NCBI GenBank assembly: GCA_963422385.1
Contig: OY729432.1
Span: 558,001 to 622,000 of the forward strand
Reading direction: 5' to 3'
DNA from: JAJDTQ01 sp963422385
GTDB lineage: Bacteria; Desulfobacterota; Binatia; UBA9968; JAJDTQ01
DNA: 64,000 bases
The notes under the pieces are model-generated. The model ran no database searches. It was not told the origin of the DNA and saw nothing but the letters and a program-made list of their open reading frames with translations. Shown here piece after piece: positions 43,493 to 51,893 of this stretch (position 1 is the stretch's first letter; every line of letters starts with the position of its first letter). A program made the translations under genes and the position numbers.

Positions 43493-44008
43493 ATGAAGAA
43501 CGTCACCACTTATCGGGTCATCTATGGCGACACGGACCAGATGGGGGTGGCCTACTACGCCAATTATCTGCGGTGGTTCGAGATCGGCAGGACCGAATTC
43601 ATGCGAGAAGCCAGGATACCTTACGACCGGGTGGAACGGGACGGCATCTTTCTCCCGGTCACCGAAGTCCAGTGCCGTTACCGGAGACCGGCCCTCTACG
43701 ACAACCTGCTGCGGATCGAGACGACCGTCGAATCCCCGAGCCGGGTGGCGCTGAAATTCCACTATTGGATCGGTCTGGAAGCGGACCGCGCCACCCTCGC
43801 ATCAGGCTGGACGAAACACGCCTGCCTCAACCGCGACCGCAAAATCACCAGGATACCCGACCCGTATGCGCACCGACTAGGGTCGTGTTCCGTAAATTCG
43901 CAAGACAAGATGCGCAGGACTTCTTGTCGTCGGCAAGGCGCGATGACGAGCAGTGGCCAATACCACGCGAGGAAGAGTAACGCAGCCGACGACAAAAAAG
44001 ACCAGTAG
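43493..44008 (+). CDS. YbgC-type acyl-CoA thioesterase with a MITE-derived C terminus
   Basis: Residues 1-128 are a hot-dog-fold thioesterase: YGDTDQMGVAYYANYLRWFE carries the catalytic Asp, and YRRPALYDNLL follows. The family is usually 130-140 residues and would end shortly after RIPDPYAHRL. Here the frame runs into the 165-bp MITE at 43877, which adds about 43 unrelated residues (SCRRQGAMTSSGQYH and so on). The fold is probably complete, but stability or localisation could be altered. It starts 5 bp after the pseudo-protease and is convergent with the LpxC fusion gene. Confidence 0.85.
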   Translation: MKNVTTYRVIYGDTDQMGVAYYANYLRWFEIGRTEFMREARIPYDRVERDGIFLPVTEVQCRYRRPALYDNLLRIETTVESPSRVALKFHYWIGLEADRATLASGWTKHACLNRDRKITRIPDPYAHRLGSCSVNSQDKMRRTSCRRQGAMTSSGQYHARKSNAADDKKDQ

Positions 44009-44041
44009 ATTATCTTGCGTATTTACCGGACACGACCCTAG
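43877..44041 (+). mobile_element. 165-bp MITE-like element, copy 2
   Basis: Terminal inverted repeats of about 32 bp match at 28 of 32 positions. The outermost bases are CTAGGGTCGTGT on both ends, so the insertion is bounded by CTAG. It aligns without gaps to 6306-6470 read on the minus strand. It supplies the C-terminal codons of the thioesterase, and its right end overlaps the last bases of the LpxC fusion stop codon. It encodes no transposase. Confidence 0.8.
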
Positions 44042-45405
44042 GGTGACGGCGAATCCGCGGCCGGAGGGATCTCTTCGGCGGCACCGACGCCGCAATACGT
44101 CTCCGCCACCTGCCGCAACAGTGCGATATTGTCTGCATGACCGGTCATCTTCGCCGTCACGCGGCCGCGTACGGACCCGGCGATCAGTGAGAAGTCCCCG
44201 ACGATATCCAGGATCTTGTGACGCACGAACTCATCGTCGAATCGCAGGGTCGTGTTGATCACCTTCTCGTCGTCGATGAGGATGCAGTTGCCGAGCCGGC
44301 CGCCCTTGATCAATCCCAGTCGCTCGAGTTTCTCGAAATCATGCAGAAAACCGAAAGTCCGCGCCGGGGCGATCTCGTCACGGAACGACTCCGCACCCTT
44401 GTCGACATAGGTGTATTCCTGCGTCCCCACGGGGCTCGGATACCGCAGCCGGTAGTGAACGGTGAAGCCGTCCGCCGGTTCGATGACGATCTCCTCCTCC
44501 CCGTCCCCGACCACGCGCAGGGTCCGGTCGATGACGATCTCCGGGCGCTTTCCCTGCTGCTCTTCCACGCCGGCCTCCTCGATCAACCGGCAGAACTCGA
44601 TGGCGGAGCCATCCATGATGGGAATTTCACCGTACATCTTGATCAGCAGGTTCGTGATTCCGTACGAGTGGAGCGCCGCCAACAGGTGCTCCACGGTCCC
44701 TACCACCACGCCGTCCCGCTGCAGCGAGGTAGCGAAATCAGTGGAGCGTACATAGTCCAGATGGGCGGGGACGGTGGCATCGCCGGAGATTCCGCCGAAA
44801 TGGATACCGCTGTCCTCCGGCAACGGGTGCAGGATAACGCCCGTGCTGACACCCGAATGCAGCCCCAGGCCACATGCCACCACGCTTTTCCTGAGGGTCT
44901 TTTGCGGCACCGCGCCGGCGCCGTTGCCATGGGATCCGAATGGATATGACGGCTGACCGACGCCCCCGCTTCGGGGCACGTGGAGCCTCTCCTCGCCGGC
45001 CGAAACCTCTCGCCTCGCGTCACCGCAAGCCCGCTCGATGGTGGCCAGCAAGCCGTCCAGGGACAGCGGCTTCTCGATAAAGTCGAAAGCCCCGAGCTTC
45101 GTTGCCGTCACCGCCGTGTGGATGCTTCCGTGGCCGGAAATCATGATGACGCGAGCCTCGGGATGCTCCCGCCGAATCTGCTTCAGGAGCACGATCCCGT
45201 CCATTTCGGGCATCCAGACGTCCAGGAGGGTCACGTCGGGATTTTCCTTCGCCACCAGGCTCATGACCTCTGACCCATCCAGGGCGGTGATCACGCGGTA
45301 ACCCTCGTCCGTGAGAATCTCCCGCACGGTTTCGCGAATGACGTCCTCGTCGTCCACCACCAGCACGGTTCGTTGCACTGACTGCATGATTGCTGGATCC
45401 TCCAT
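44038..45405 (-). CDS. lpxC: Fusion of NtrX-type receiver domain with LpxC deacetylase
   Basis: 455 residues in one uninterrupted frame. Residues 12-130 are a CheY-like receiver with Asp18-Asp19, phosphoacceptor Asp62 (LLDVWMPEMDG), Ser90 (MISGHG) and Lys112 (FIEKP), closest in style to NtrX. A linker of about 35 residues (rich in Gly, Pro, Ser) leads to a complete LpxC from about 168. It has catalytic Glu239, zinc ligands His240, His396 and Asp400, and catalytic His423 (TGHADN). LpxC deacetylates UDP-3-O-acyl-GlcNAc, the committed step of lipid A. The AAA+ and HTH domains of NtrX are absent. The gene is 55 bp after ntrY; an ATG at 45387 is the alternative start. Confidence 0.88.
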   Translation of the reverse strand: MEDPAIMQSVQRTVLVVDDEDVIRETVREILTDEGYRVITALDGSEVMSLVAKENPDVTLLDVWMPEMDGIVLLKQIRREHPEARVIMISGHGSIHTAVTATKLGAFDFIEKPLSLDGLLATIERACGDARREVSAGEERLHVPRSGGVGQPSYPFGSHGNGAGAVPQKTLRKSVVACGLGLHSGVSTGVILHPLPEDSGIHFGGISGDATVPAHLDYVRSTDFATSLQRDGVVVGTVEHLLAALHSYGITNLLIKMYGEIPIMDGSAIEFCRLIEEAGVEEQQGKRPEIVIDRTLRVVGDGEEEIVIEPADGFTVHYRLRYPSPVGTQEYTYVDKGAESFRDEIAPARTFGFLHDFEKLERLGLIKGGRLGNCILIDDEKVINTTLRFDDEFVRHKILDIVGDFSLIAGSVRGRVTAKMTGHADNIALLRQVAETYCGVGAAEEIPPAADSPSP

Positions 45406-45460
45406 AATCCACCCTGGTCCGGCACCCGCGCCGGATGTGGTTCCAGGCCCCTGTCCGAGG

Positions 45461-47692
45461 TCAGGACGCCTCGCTGGTGCGGACGTCCAACGGATCCGCC
45501 TGCGCCGCCACCGGAAACTCGATGATGAAGCGAGTGCCGTGGGGCTGGTTCGGACGCACGCGAATGTATCCCCGGTGATCGGCCACGATGGTCCCGACAA
45601 TCGACAGACCGAGTCCGGTGCCGTCCTTCTTGGTGGAGTAGTAGGGTTCGAAGACCCGGCCCCGGTCCTCCCGGGCGATGCCTTCACCCTCATCCGCCAC
45701 CTCCAGACGAACCATGCCGAAGATCTCGTCGAACCGGGTGGCGATCTCGATGCGTCCGCTGCCGTTCAGCGACGCCACGGCGTTGTCCAGCAGATTGAAC
45801 AGGGCGCGCTTGATCTGCTCGCGGTCCAGCTCCACGGGCGGTAACGAGGCCTGCTCGGCGAAATCGAATTCGACTTTCCGGTGCCCCTCCTTGAACAGGA
45901 ACAACGCTTCGCGGACCACCCCGTTGAGATCGTCCGCGACGAGCTGCGCGGTGGGCAGCCGGGCGAAGTTCGAGAACTCGTTCACCAGGGTCTTGAGCTC
46001 ATCCACCTGCCGGATGATGGTGGACGTGCATTTGTCGAGAACCGACCCGTCGCCGTCCAGGACGTTCTCGTAACGCTTGCGCAGACGCTGCGCCGAGAGT
46101 TGGATCGGCGTCAACGGATTCTTGATCTCGTGAGCGATACGGCGCGCCACCTCGCGCCACGCCTCCACGCGCTGGACCTTCTGGATCTCGGTGATGTCCT
46201 CCATGAAGACCATGATCCCGAGCGTGTTGCCATTGTCGTCCTGGAGGCTGGCGGCCGCGGTCATGAGCGTCCGGCTGCTGTCCGGACCTCCGATACGGAC
46301 CACACGTTCCACCCCCATGCCCCCCTTCACCTGTTCGATCACGTCCAGCAACGGCTGCAGCTCGGCGGTTCGCAACGTCTCCTCGTATCGCCGGTGAAGC
46401 ACGTCCGACGCCCGGACGCCGAGGGTCTGTTCGGCGGCCTTGTTGACGATGGTCACCCGGCCGGAACGATCCACCGAGATCACCCCGGCCGTGATGTTGG
46501 CCAGCAGCGTTTCCATGTACTGCCGACGCTGCTCCAGCTCCGAGTTGGTATGCTTGAGATCCTCGGTCATCTGGTTGAAGGACGCCACCAGCGTTCCGAT
46601 CTCGTCGTCACCACTGGTGTCGATCCGGTAGTCCAGGTTGCCGTGGGCGACCTCGTGCGTACCTTCCGCCAACCGCTGGATCGGCACGGTGATGCCCTTG
46701 GCGAGGGCGAGGCCGAACCAGGTCGCCGCGAAGATCATGACCAGGGTGACGAGGAGCAGAGTCAACATGTAGGTCTTCTTCATGGGGTCCTTGAGAATGG
46801 CCAGATGTTTGTGCTCCTCGTACGATCGCGATATCTGCTGCGCCTTCTTGCTGATGCTCTTGGGTACAAAATAGTCCACCACCACGACCCCGATGATTCT
46901 CCTGCCTTCGCCGTACACCGGCACCGCGCCCCGCAGCACGTCGCCCTCACCCAGCGGCTGCGTCTGGGTCACATCGAGGCCCCGCAGGGCGCCGTTCAGA
47001 AAATCCGCCTGCGGGCTTACCGTGACCCCCGTGGGCACCTGGTCGTTGAAGGCTTTCACCAGCGCGGTCCCGTCCGGCTTGTAGATCTCCACCGTGCCGA
47101 GATTGTATTCCCGCTGCTTGTCCTCCACCAGACGCTTCAAGCCGTCTGATTTCTTCGGTTCGAAAAGTTTCTCGTCGCCGATGCGCCGGCTTAGCTGCCG
47201 GGCGAAAAAGAGCGCGTTGTTGGCGGAGTTCTGATAGTAGGTCGAACTGATATCGAGGGACCCCTTGAGCGCGTTTACGATCTGGGAGTCGAACCACTTG
47301 TCCACCGAACGGGTCACGAAGCTTTCGGCAATCAGGAACAACATCACGGTGGGCACCAGCGAGATGCCGACGAAGGCCAACACAAGCCTGCCCTGAAGAC
47401 GGGATCCCAGGATGCCCCTCCTCCGGTCCAGGATCAGCTTCAGGAGGTTCCGGGCCACGAGAAAGACCAGCAGCACCAACAGGATGATGTTGATGTTGAC
47501 CAGGAGAAAGAACGCAACGTTGCTGGTGAGGGAGTAGTCCGCCGCGACGTCCGGCAGGAGATCCTCGAAGAACGCGAAAGACAGGATCATCAGGGCGGCG
47601 ATGAGAATCACCCACCCTTCACGCCTGCGCCGCTTCCGTTCCTCCGATCGAAGCGTCTCCGCCCGTTCTTCGTCCGTCTTGGCCGTGCTCAT
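45461..47692 (-). CDS. ntrY: NtrY-type membrane sensor histidine kinase
   Basis: 743 residues from the ATG at 47692 (47734 is possible). Three N-terminal transmembrane helices precede a roughly 170-residue periplasmic sensor, another helix (LTLLLVTLVMIFAATWFGL) and a HAMP domain. A PAS domain follows, then the dimerisation histidine (about residue 520, RRIAHEIKNPLTPIQL) and an HATPase domain with DNAVASLNG and GTGLGLSIV. This is the NtrY layout. The usual partner is NtrX; here the next gene downstream, 55 bp away, is the receiver-LpxC fusion, which is therefore the obvious phosphoacceptor. Confidence 0.9.
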   Translation of the reverse strand: MSTAKTDEERAETLRSEERKRRRREGWVILIAALMILSFAFFEDLLPDVAADYSLTSNVAFFLLVNINIILLVLLVFLVARNLLKLILDRRRGILGSRLQGRLVLAFVGISLVPTVMLFLIAESFVTRSVDKWFDSQIVNALKGSLDISSTYYQNSANNALFFARQLSRRIGDEKLFEPKKSDGLKRLVEDKQREYNLGTVEIYKPDGTALVKAFNDQVPTGVTVSPQADFLNGALRGLDVTQTQPLGEGDVLRGAVPVYGEGRRIIGVVVVDYFVPKSISKKAQQISRSYEEHKHLAILKDPMKKTYMLTLLLVTLVMIFAATWFGLALAKGITVPIQRLAEGTHEVAHGNLDYRIDTSGDDEIGTLVASFNQMTEDLKHTNSELEQRRQYMETLLANITAGVISVDRSGRVTIVNKAAEQTLGVRASDVLHRRYEETLRTAELQPLLDVIEQVKGGMGVERVVRIGGPDSSRTLMTAAASLQDDNGNTLGIMVFMEDITEIQKVQRVEAWREVARRIAHEIKNPLTPIQLSAQRLRKRYENVLDGDGSVLDKCTSTIIRQVDELKTLVNEFSNFARLPTAQLVADDLNGVVREALFLFKEGHRKVEFDFAEQASLPPVELDREQIKRALFNLLDNAVASLNGSGRIEIATRFDEIFGMVRLEVADEGEGIAREDRGRVFEPYYSTKKDGTGLGLSIVGTIVADHRGYIRVRPNQPHGTRFIIEFPVAAQADPLDVRTSEAS

Positions 47693-47806
47693 TGGAGTGA
47701 TCTGACCCGTGTCACACCGTTCTATCGCTTCCACCCGTAAAGCACAAAAGAAATGACAACCCTCGGCAGCAGGCGGGCCGTGGTTGAAAAGAAGAAGCCG
47801 AACCGC

Positions 47807-48844
47807 TCACAACAGCCGCTTCTGCCGCTTCTCCCGGTCCACCCGCGACGCGGACTGGGACCGTCCCAGATGCCGGTAGGCCATCGGGGTGGCGACCCGG
47901 CCTTGCGGCCGACGCTCCAGAAAGCCCGCCTGGATCAGATACGGTTCGTAGGCGTCCTCGACCGTGCCTCTTTCCTCCCCGATGGCGGCGGCAAGGGTGT
48001 CCAACCCCACGGGTCCGCCGTCGAACTTGTCGATGATGGTGACGAGAATCAGCGTATCCATTTTGTCGCACCCCTCCTCGTCGACCTCCAGCATCTCCAG
48101 GGCCTTGCACGCCACGGGCCGGGTGATCCTTCCCTCACCGTGGACTTCCGCGTAGTCCCGGACCCGTCGCAGCAGCCGGTTGGCGATACGCGGCGTCCCG
48201 CGGGAGCGGCGGGCAATCTCCAGGAAGCCCGCATCGTCGCCCCCCACGCCCAAAAGAGCCGCGGACCGGGCGAGCAACTTCGCCAGGACCCCGTGCTCGT
48301 AGAAGTCGAGCCGGAACACCGCGCCGAACCGGTTGCGCAACGCCGGGGTCAGAAGGCCGGAACGGGTGGTGGCGCCGATCAGCGTAAACCGCTTGAGGTC
48401 CAGCTTGATGGATTTGGCGCCGGGTCCCTGACCAATCATGACGTCCACCTGGAAGTCCTCCATGGCCGGGTACAGCACCTCCTCCACCACGTGGTTGAGG
48501 CGATGGATCTCGTCGATGAACAGAATGTCTCCGGAATCGAGGTTGGTGAGCAGCGCGGCGAGATCTCCGGGGCGCTCGATGACCGGACCGGAGGTGGGCC
48601 GAATGTCTACCTCCATCTCCCTGGAAATGAGATGTGCGAGGGAGGTCTTCCCCAGACCCGGAGGGCCGTGGAAAAGGAGATGGTCCAGCACGTCGCCACG
48701 CCGTTTGGCGGCCGTAATGGCCACCCCGAGGTTGGCCTTGACCTTGTCCTGACCGAAATATTCGCTGAACCGCCGGGGCCGGAGGCTCGAGTCGTAGAAG
48801 ACATCATCCTCGGTGCCCGAGGGCGAGATGGTCCTGTGTTCCAT
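47807..48844 (-). CDS. ruvB: Holliday junction helicase RuvB
   Basis: 345 residues. It has RRFSEYFGQDKVKANL, Walker A HGPPGLGKTSLA near residue 60, Walker B LFIDEIHRL, sensor 1 GATTRSGLL, and the winged-helix C terminus ending ATPMAYRHLG. It is the AAA+ motor for branch migration. ATG 48844 was chosen; a GTG at 48862 lies 6 bp from the ruvA stop codon. Confidence 0.95.
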   Translation of the reverse strand: MEHRTISPSGTEDDVFYDSSLRPRRFSEYFGQDKVKANLGVAITAAKRRGDVLDHLLFHGPPGLGKTSLAHLISREMEVDIRPTSGPVIERPGDLAALLTNLDSGDILFIDEIHRLNHVVEEVLYPAMEDFQVDVMIGQGPGAKSIKLDLKRFTLIGATTRSGLLTPALRNRFGAVFRLDFYEHGVLAKLLARSAALLGVGGDDAGFLEIARRSRGTPRIANRLLRRVRDYAEVHGEGRITRPVACKALEMLEVDEEGCDKMDTLILVTIIDKFDGGPVGLDTLAAAIGEERGTVEDAYEPYLIQAGFLERRPQGRVATPMAYRHLGRSQSASRVDREKRQKRLL

Positions 48845-48868
48845 GAACGCGGTCCGCTGCACGGCCGA

Positions 48869-49450
48869 CTATCGGCCGAGCATGCGCAGGGCTTCCTTGA
48901 GTACGGTTTCCAACTCGGTGGCTCCTTCGGTCAACACCTGACGCACGGCCCGCTCCGCATCCGCGCGGCGGTAGCCGAGGTTCACCAGGGCCGACAACGC
49001 GTCTCCCCGGATCCCGGGACCGGCCGCCGCCGACGCGATATCCGGGAGCGCGTCTATCCTGTCACGCAACTCCACGATCATGCGATCCGCCAGGCGTTTG
49101 CCTACCCCCGGGATGGTTACCAGGCGGGCGCCGTCGCCGTCCCTCAGAGCACCCAACAATTCGCCGGCGGCCATGCCCGACAGGATGTTGAGCGCCAGCC
49201 TCGGGCCGATGCCCGACACCCCGGTCAACAGCACGAAGGCCTGCTTCTCCGCGGGATCGAAGAAACCGAACAACTGGAGGGAGTCTTCCCTGACATGGGT
49301 GTACACCAGCAGCGTCACGGGCTCTCCCACCTCGGGCAGCCGGTAGAACACGCCAAGCGCGGTGAACAGTTGATAACCAACGCCGCCGACGTCCACGATG
49401 ACCTCGCCCGGCGCCTTGTGGTCCAGTGTTCCGCGAACCTTAGCTATCAC
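48869..49450 (-). CDS. ruvA: Holliday junction subunit RuvA
   Basis: 193 residues starting MIAKVRGTLDHK, with the acidic-pin OB domain, the HhH motif region TGVSGIGPRLALNILSGM and IPGVGKRLADRMIVEL, and the C-terminal RuvB-binding domain ALVNLGYRRADAERAV. It is 25 bp before ruvB. Confidence 0.95.
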   Translation of the reverse strand: MIAKVRGTLDHKAPGEVIVDVGGVGYQLFTALGVFYRLPEVGEPVTLLVYTHVREDSLQLFGFFDPAEKQAFVLLTGVSGIGPRLALNILSGMAAGELLGALRDGDGARLVTIPGVGKRLADRMIVELRDRIDALPDIASAAAGPGIRGDALSALVNLGYRRADAERAVRQVLTEGATELETVLKEALRMLGR

Positions 49451-49526
49451 GACGGGACTCGGGATGATTCAACGACACCTCCACCCGACCCGGGGGCCGA
49501 TGCGCTCCCTGGAAGACCCGCATCCT

Positions 49527-50174
49527 TCAGCCTTTGCCACCGGGAAGGGCATCCGCCTGCCAACGCAACCCCCTTCCCCTCCGGCCGGTCGCGGCCAGGA
49601 CGCTGGTCCGGAAGGCGCGCAAATGGCCGTGGCATATGGCGGCCGCCAGAGCGTCGGCCGCATCCTCCTGAGGTTCGTCCGGGAGCTGCAGGATGGCCGT
49701 GACCATTTGCTGCATCTGTCCCTTGCCCGCGTGCCCATACCCCGTCAACGCCTTCTTGACCTGGACCGAGTTGTACTCGGACACGGCGATGTTGCGTTCC
49801 GCCGCGGCCAGCAGGGCCACCCCGCGCACCTGACCGAGCTTCAGCGCGCTCTGGAAGTTGCGCGCCAGAAAAACCTTTTCCAGACTGACGTGCCCGGGCT
49901 CGTGTTCCCGGATAACCTTGGCCAGCTCCGTGAAGATGCGGTACAGGCGCTGGTCCTGGGATCGGCTGGGGGAGGCTCGGACCGTGCCGTGGGCGACGTG
50001 CTGCAGCCGCGTTCCGTCCGCACGGATCACGCCCCAGCCGGTCTTGAGGGTTCCGGGGTCTATGCCCAGGATCGTTTCGATCTTTCCTTCTCCGGTCCCG
50101 TCGGCGTCAACCGGCCTTCTCCAGGATCTCGTCGGGGATGTCGAAGTTCGCCGCGACGGCTTGAACATCGTCAT
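49527..50174 (-). CDS. ruvC: Holliday junction resolvase RuvC (start uncertain)
   Basis: The resolvase core is secure: LGIDPGTLKTGWGVI (first catalytic Asp), SLEKVFLARNFQSALKLGQVRG (catalytic Glu), and DAADALAAAICHGHL (last acidic pair). Family proteins begin only a few residues before the first Asp motif, but no ATG, GTG or TTG occurs in frame there. The nearest normal starts are the ATGs at 50174 and 50168, about 35 residues upstream and inside yebC. A non-canonical start such as ATC behind the purine-rich GGAGAAGGAAAG is conceivable. Confidence 0.85.
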   Translation of the reverse strand: MTMFKPSRRTSTSPTRSWRRPVDADGTGEGKIETILGIDPGTLKTGWGVIRADGTRLQHVAHGTVRASPSRSQDQRLYRIFTELAKVIREHEPGHVSLEKVFLARNFQSALKLGQVRGVALLAAAERNIAVSEYNSVQVKKALTGYGHAGKGQMQQMVTAILQLPDEPQEDAADALAAAICHGHLRAFRTSVLAATGRRGRGLRWQADALPGGKG

Positions 50175-50853
50175 GGTCTTCGAGTTCCTCGGTGAGGCTG
50201 AGGGTCTGCTCGGCTTCCTTCTCGCCGAGCTTGGTGGTGTTCTTGGGGATCATGGTCACTTCGGCGGATACCAGGGGGATCTGCCCGTTCTCGAGACTCT
50301 CTCGAACGGCGGCGAAATCCTCGGGCAGCGTGACGATCTCGAACACGTCGTCACTCTCGGTCACGTCCTCGGCGCCGGCCTCCAGGGCGAGCCCCAGCAA
50401 CACCTCCTCCTCCACCGTCTCCCTGGGCACGACGATCAATCCCTTGCTGTCGAACATCCATGCCACGCAACCCGTCTCCCCCAGATTCCCGCCATGCTTG
50501 TTGAACATCCGCCGGATGTCCGACACCGTCCGGTTCCGGTTGTCGGTCAGGACCTGCACCAGAAAGGCCGCCCCTCCGGGCCCGTAGCCCTCGTAGCTGA
50601 CCTCTTCGTAGGACACCCCTTCGAGCTCACCGGTTCCCTTCTTGATGGCGCGTTCGATGTTCTCGTTGGGCATGCTGTTGTCACGGGCCGTCTGCACCGC
50701 AGTGCGCAGGCGCGGGTTGCTCGTCAAGTCTCCCCCGCCCATGCGGGCCGCCACCGTGATTTCCTTGATAAACTTGGTGAACAGCTTGCCTCGCTTGGCG
50801 TCCTTGGCCGCCTTCTTGTGCTTGATGGTACTCCACTTCGAATGACCGGACAT
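50107..50853 (-). CDS. yebC: YebC/PmpR-family regulator
   Basis: 248 residues beginning MSGHSKWSTIKHKKAAKDAKRGKLF, the family signature, with YEGYGPGGAAFLVQVLTDNRNRT in the middle domain. YebC proteins act as transcriptional regulators and, in recent work, as translation factors for proline-rich stretches. It heads yebC-ruvC-ruvA-ruvB. The start is strongly supported by the N-terminal motif. Confidence 0.95.
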   Translation of the reverse strand: MSGHSKWSTIKHKKAAKDAKRGKLFTKFIKEITVAARMGGGDLTSNPRLRTAVQTARDNSMPNENIERAIKKGTGELEGVSYEEVSYEGYGPGGAAFLVQVLTDNRNRTVSDIRRMFNKHGGNLGETGCVAWMFDSKGLIVVPRETVEEEVLLGLALEAGAEDVTESDDVFEIVTLPEDFAAVRESLENGQIPLVSAEVTMIPKNTTKLGEKEAEQTLSLTEELEDHDDVQAVAANFDIPDEILEKAG

Positions 50854-51070
50854 GACGCGAACCTCTCCTCGAACAGGACTAACCCCGGGCTGGTGACCAC
50901 CGGGATCGCTTGCGAGCCCGTCTCCCCGAACCGGGGTCTCACGGCGCGTTCACAACCGGAAAAGTTACCACAACTCACGCCCCTCCGTAAACGAATCGCG
51001 GGTGCCCGCGGGCCGTGGCCAACGGGTCGGCCGCACGCGTCCACGTCGGGATGCAGCACCCATACGCCGC

Positions 51071-51098
51071 TTCCATGTCGCCGCCATTGCGGTATAAT
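51071..51098 (+). promoter_or_regulatory. Putative -10 box very close to the rlpA start
   Basis: TATAAT at 51093-51098 has a weak -35 (TTCCAT, 16-bp spacer). The rlpA ATG is only 9 bp downstream, which would imply a leaderless message or a later start. Confidence 0.35.
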
Positions 51099-51107
51099 CA
51101 AGCCTTG

Positions 51108-51893
51108 ATGAGTCCTGCACGCCTTTGGGGACGGGGCGGCGGCGTGCTGCCGTGGGCCGCCGGCGCCCTCCTTCTGCTATCCGCCTGCACCCCCTCGAAA
51201 CCACCGTCCCCGGCTCCGGCGCCCGCACCTCGCGTTTCCACGCCTCCCGCCGTACCGCTCTCGCAGCAGGGCATCGCGTCGTGGTACGGGCCCGGGTTTC
51301 ACGGCAAGAAGACCACCAGCGGAACCGTGTACGACCAGTACGGTATGACCGCCGCGCACCAGACCCTGCCGCTGGGCTCCAGCGTACGCGTGACCAACCT
51401 CACCAACGGCAAGTCGGTCACCGTGCTGGTCAACGACCGGGGGCCCTTCGTCAAGGGACGGATCATCGACCTTTCCTACGCCGCGGCCCAGGCGGTGGAC
51501 ATGATTCGACCGGGAACGGCGCCGGTTGTCGTGGAAGTAATGGACACCGGCGGACACCGGCTCGCGGCCATTCCCGACCACCTCGACTACACCCTGCAAG
51601 TGGGGGCGTTCTCGGATCTGGAAAAAGCCCATGAGTTGAAGGCCCGGCTCGAGAGCCGCTACGACAGGCCCGTGGTCATCGAGCCCCACCAGAGCTACTA
51701 CCGGGTCCGGGTCGGCACTTTCGTCGATGCCGCCGAAGCCCGTGAATACGGCACCCGCCTGTCCCGTGAGGGGTTGTCCGTGGTGATCATGGAAAAGTGG
51801 CCGCCGGTGACTGAGGAGGGAGGCGCCTCCCTTCTCAGTCAGCCTGATGGAAATACCGGTCCCCTTCCCGGTAGACCCGTTCCTCGGCCATGA
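51108..51893 (+). CDS. rlpA: RlpA-family lipoprotein with SPOR domain
   Basis: 261 residues. The signal peptide ends in a lipobox (ALLLLSAC), followed by a proline-rich linker. A double-psi beta-barrel occupies about 55-150: GIASWYGPGFHGKKTTSG, then LPLGSSVRVTNL and VNDRGPFVKGRIIDLSYAAA. Residues about 165-230 form a SPOR peptidoglycan-binding domain (LQVGAFSDLEKAHELKARL). RlpA cleaves denuded glycan at the septum. The C terminus overlaps the convergent MBL gene by 59 bp. The ATG at 51108 is placed by the signal peptide. Confidence 0.93.
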   Translation: MSPARLWGRGGGVLPWAAGALLLLSACTPSKPPSPAPAPAPRVSTPPAVPLSQQGIASWYGPGFHGKKTTSGTVYDQYGMTAAHQTLPLGSSVRVTNLTNGKSVTVLVNDRGPFVKGRIIDLSYAAAQAVDMIRPGTAPVVVEVMDTGGHRLAAIPDHLDYTLQVGAFSDLEKAHELKARLESRYDRPVVIEPHQSYYRVRVGTFVDAAEAREYGTRLSREGLSVVIMEKWPPVTEEGGASLLSQPDGNTGPLPGRPVPRP

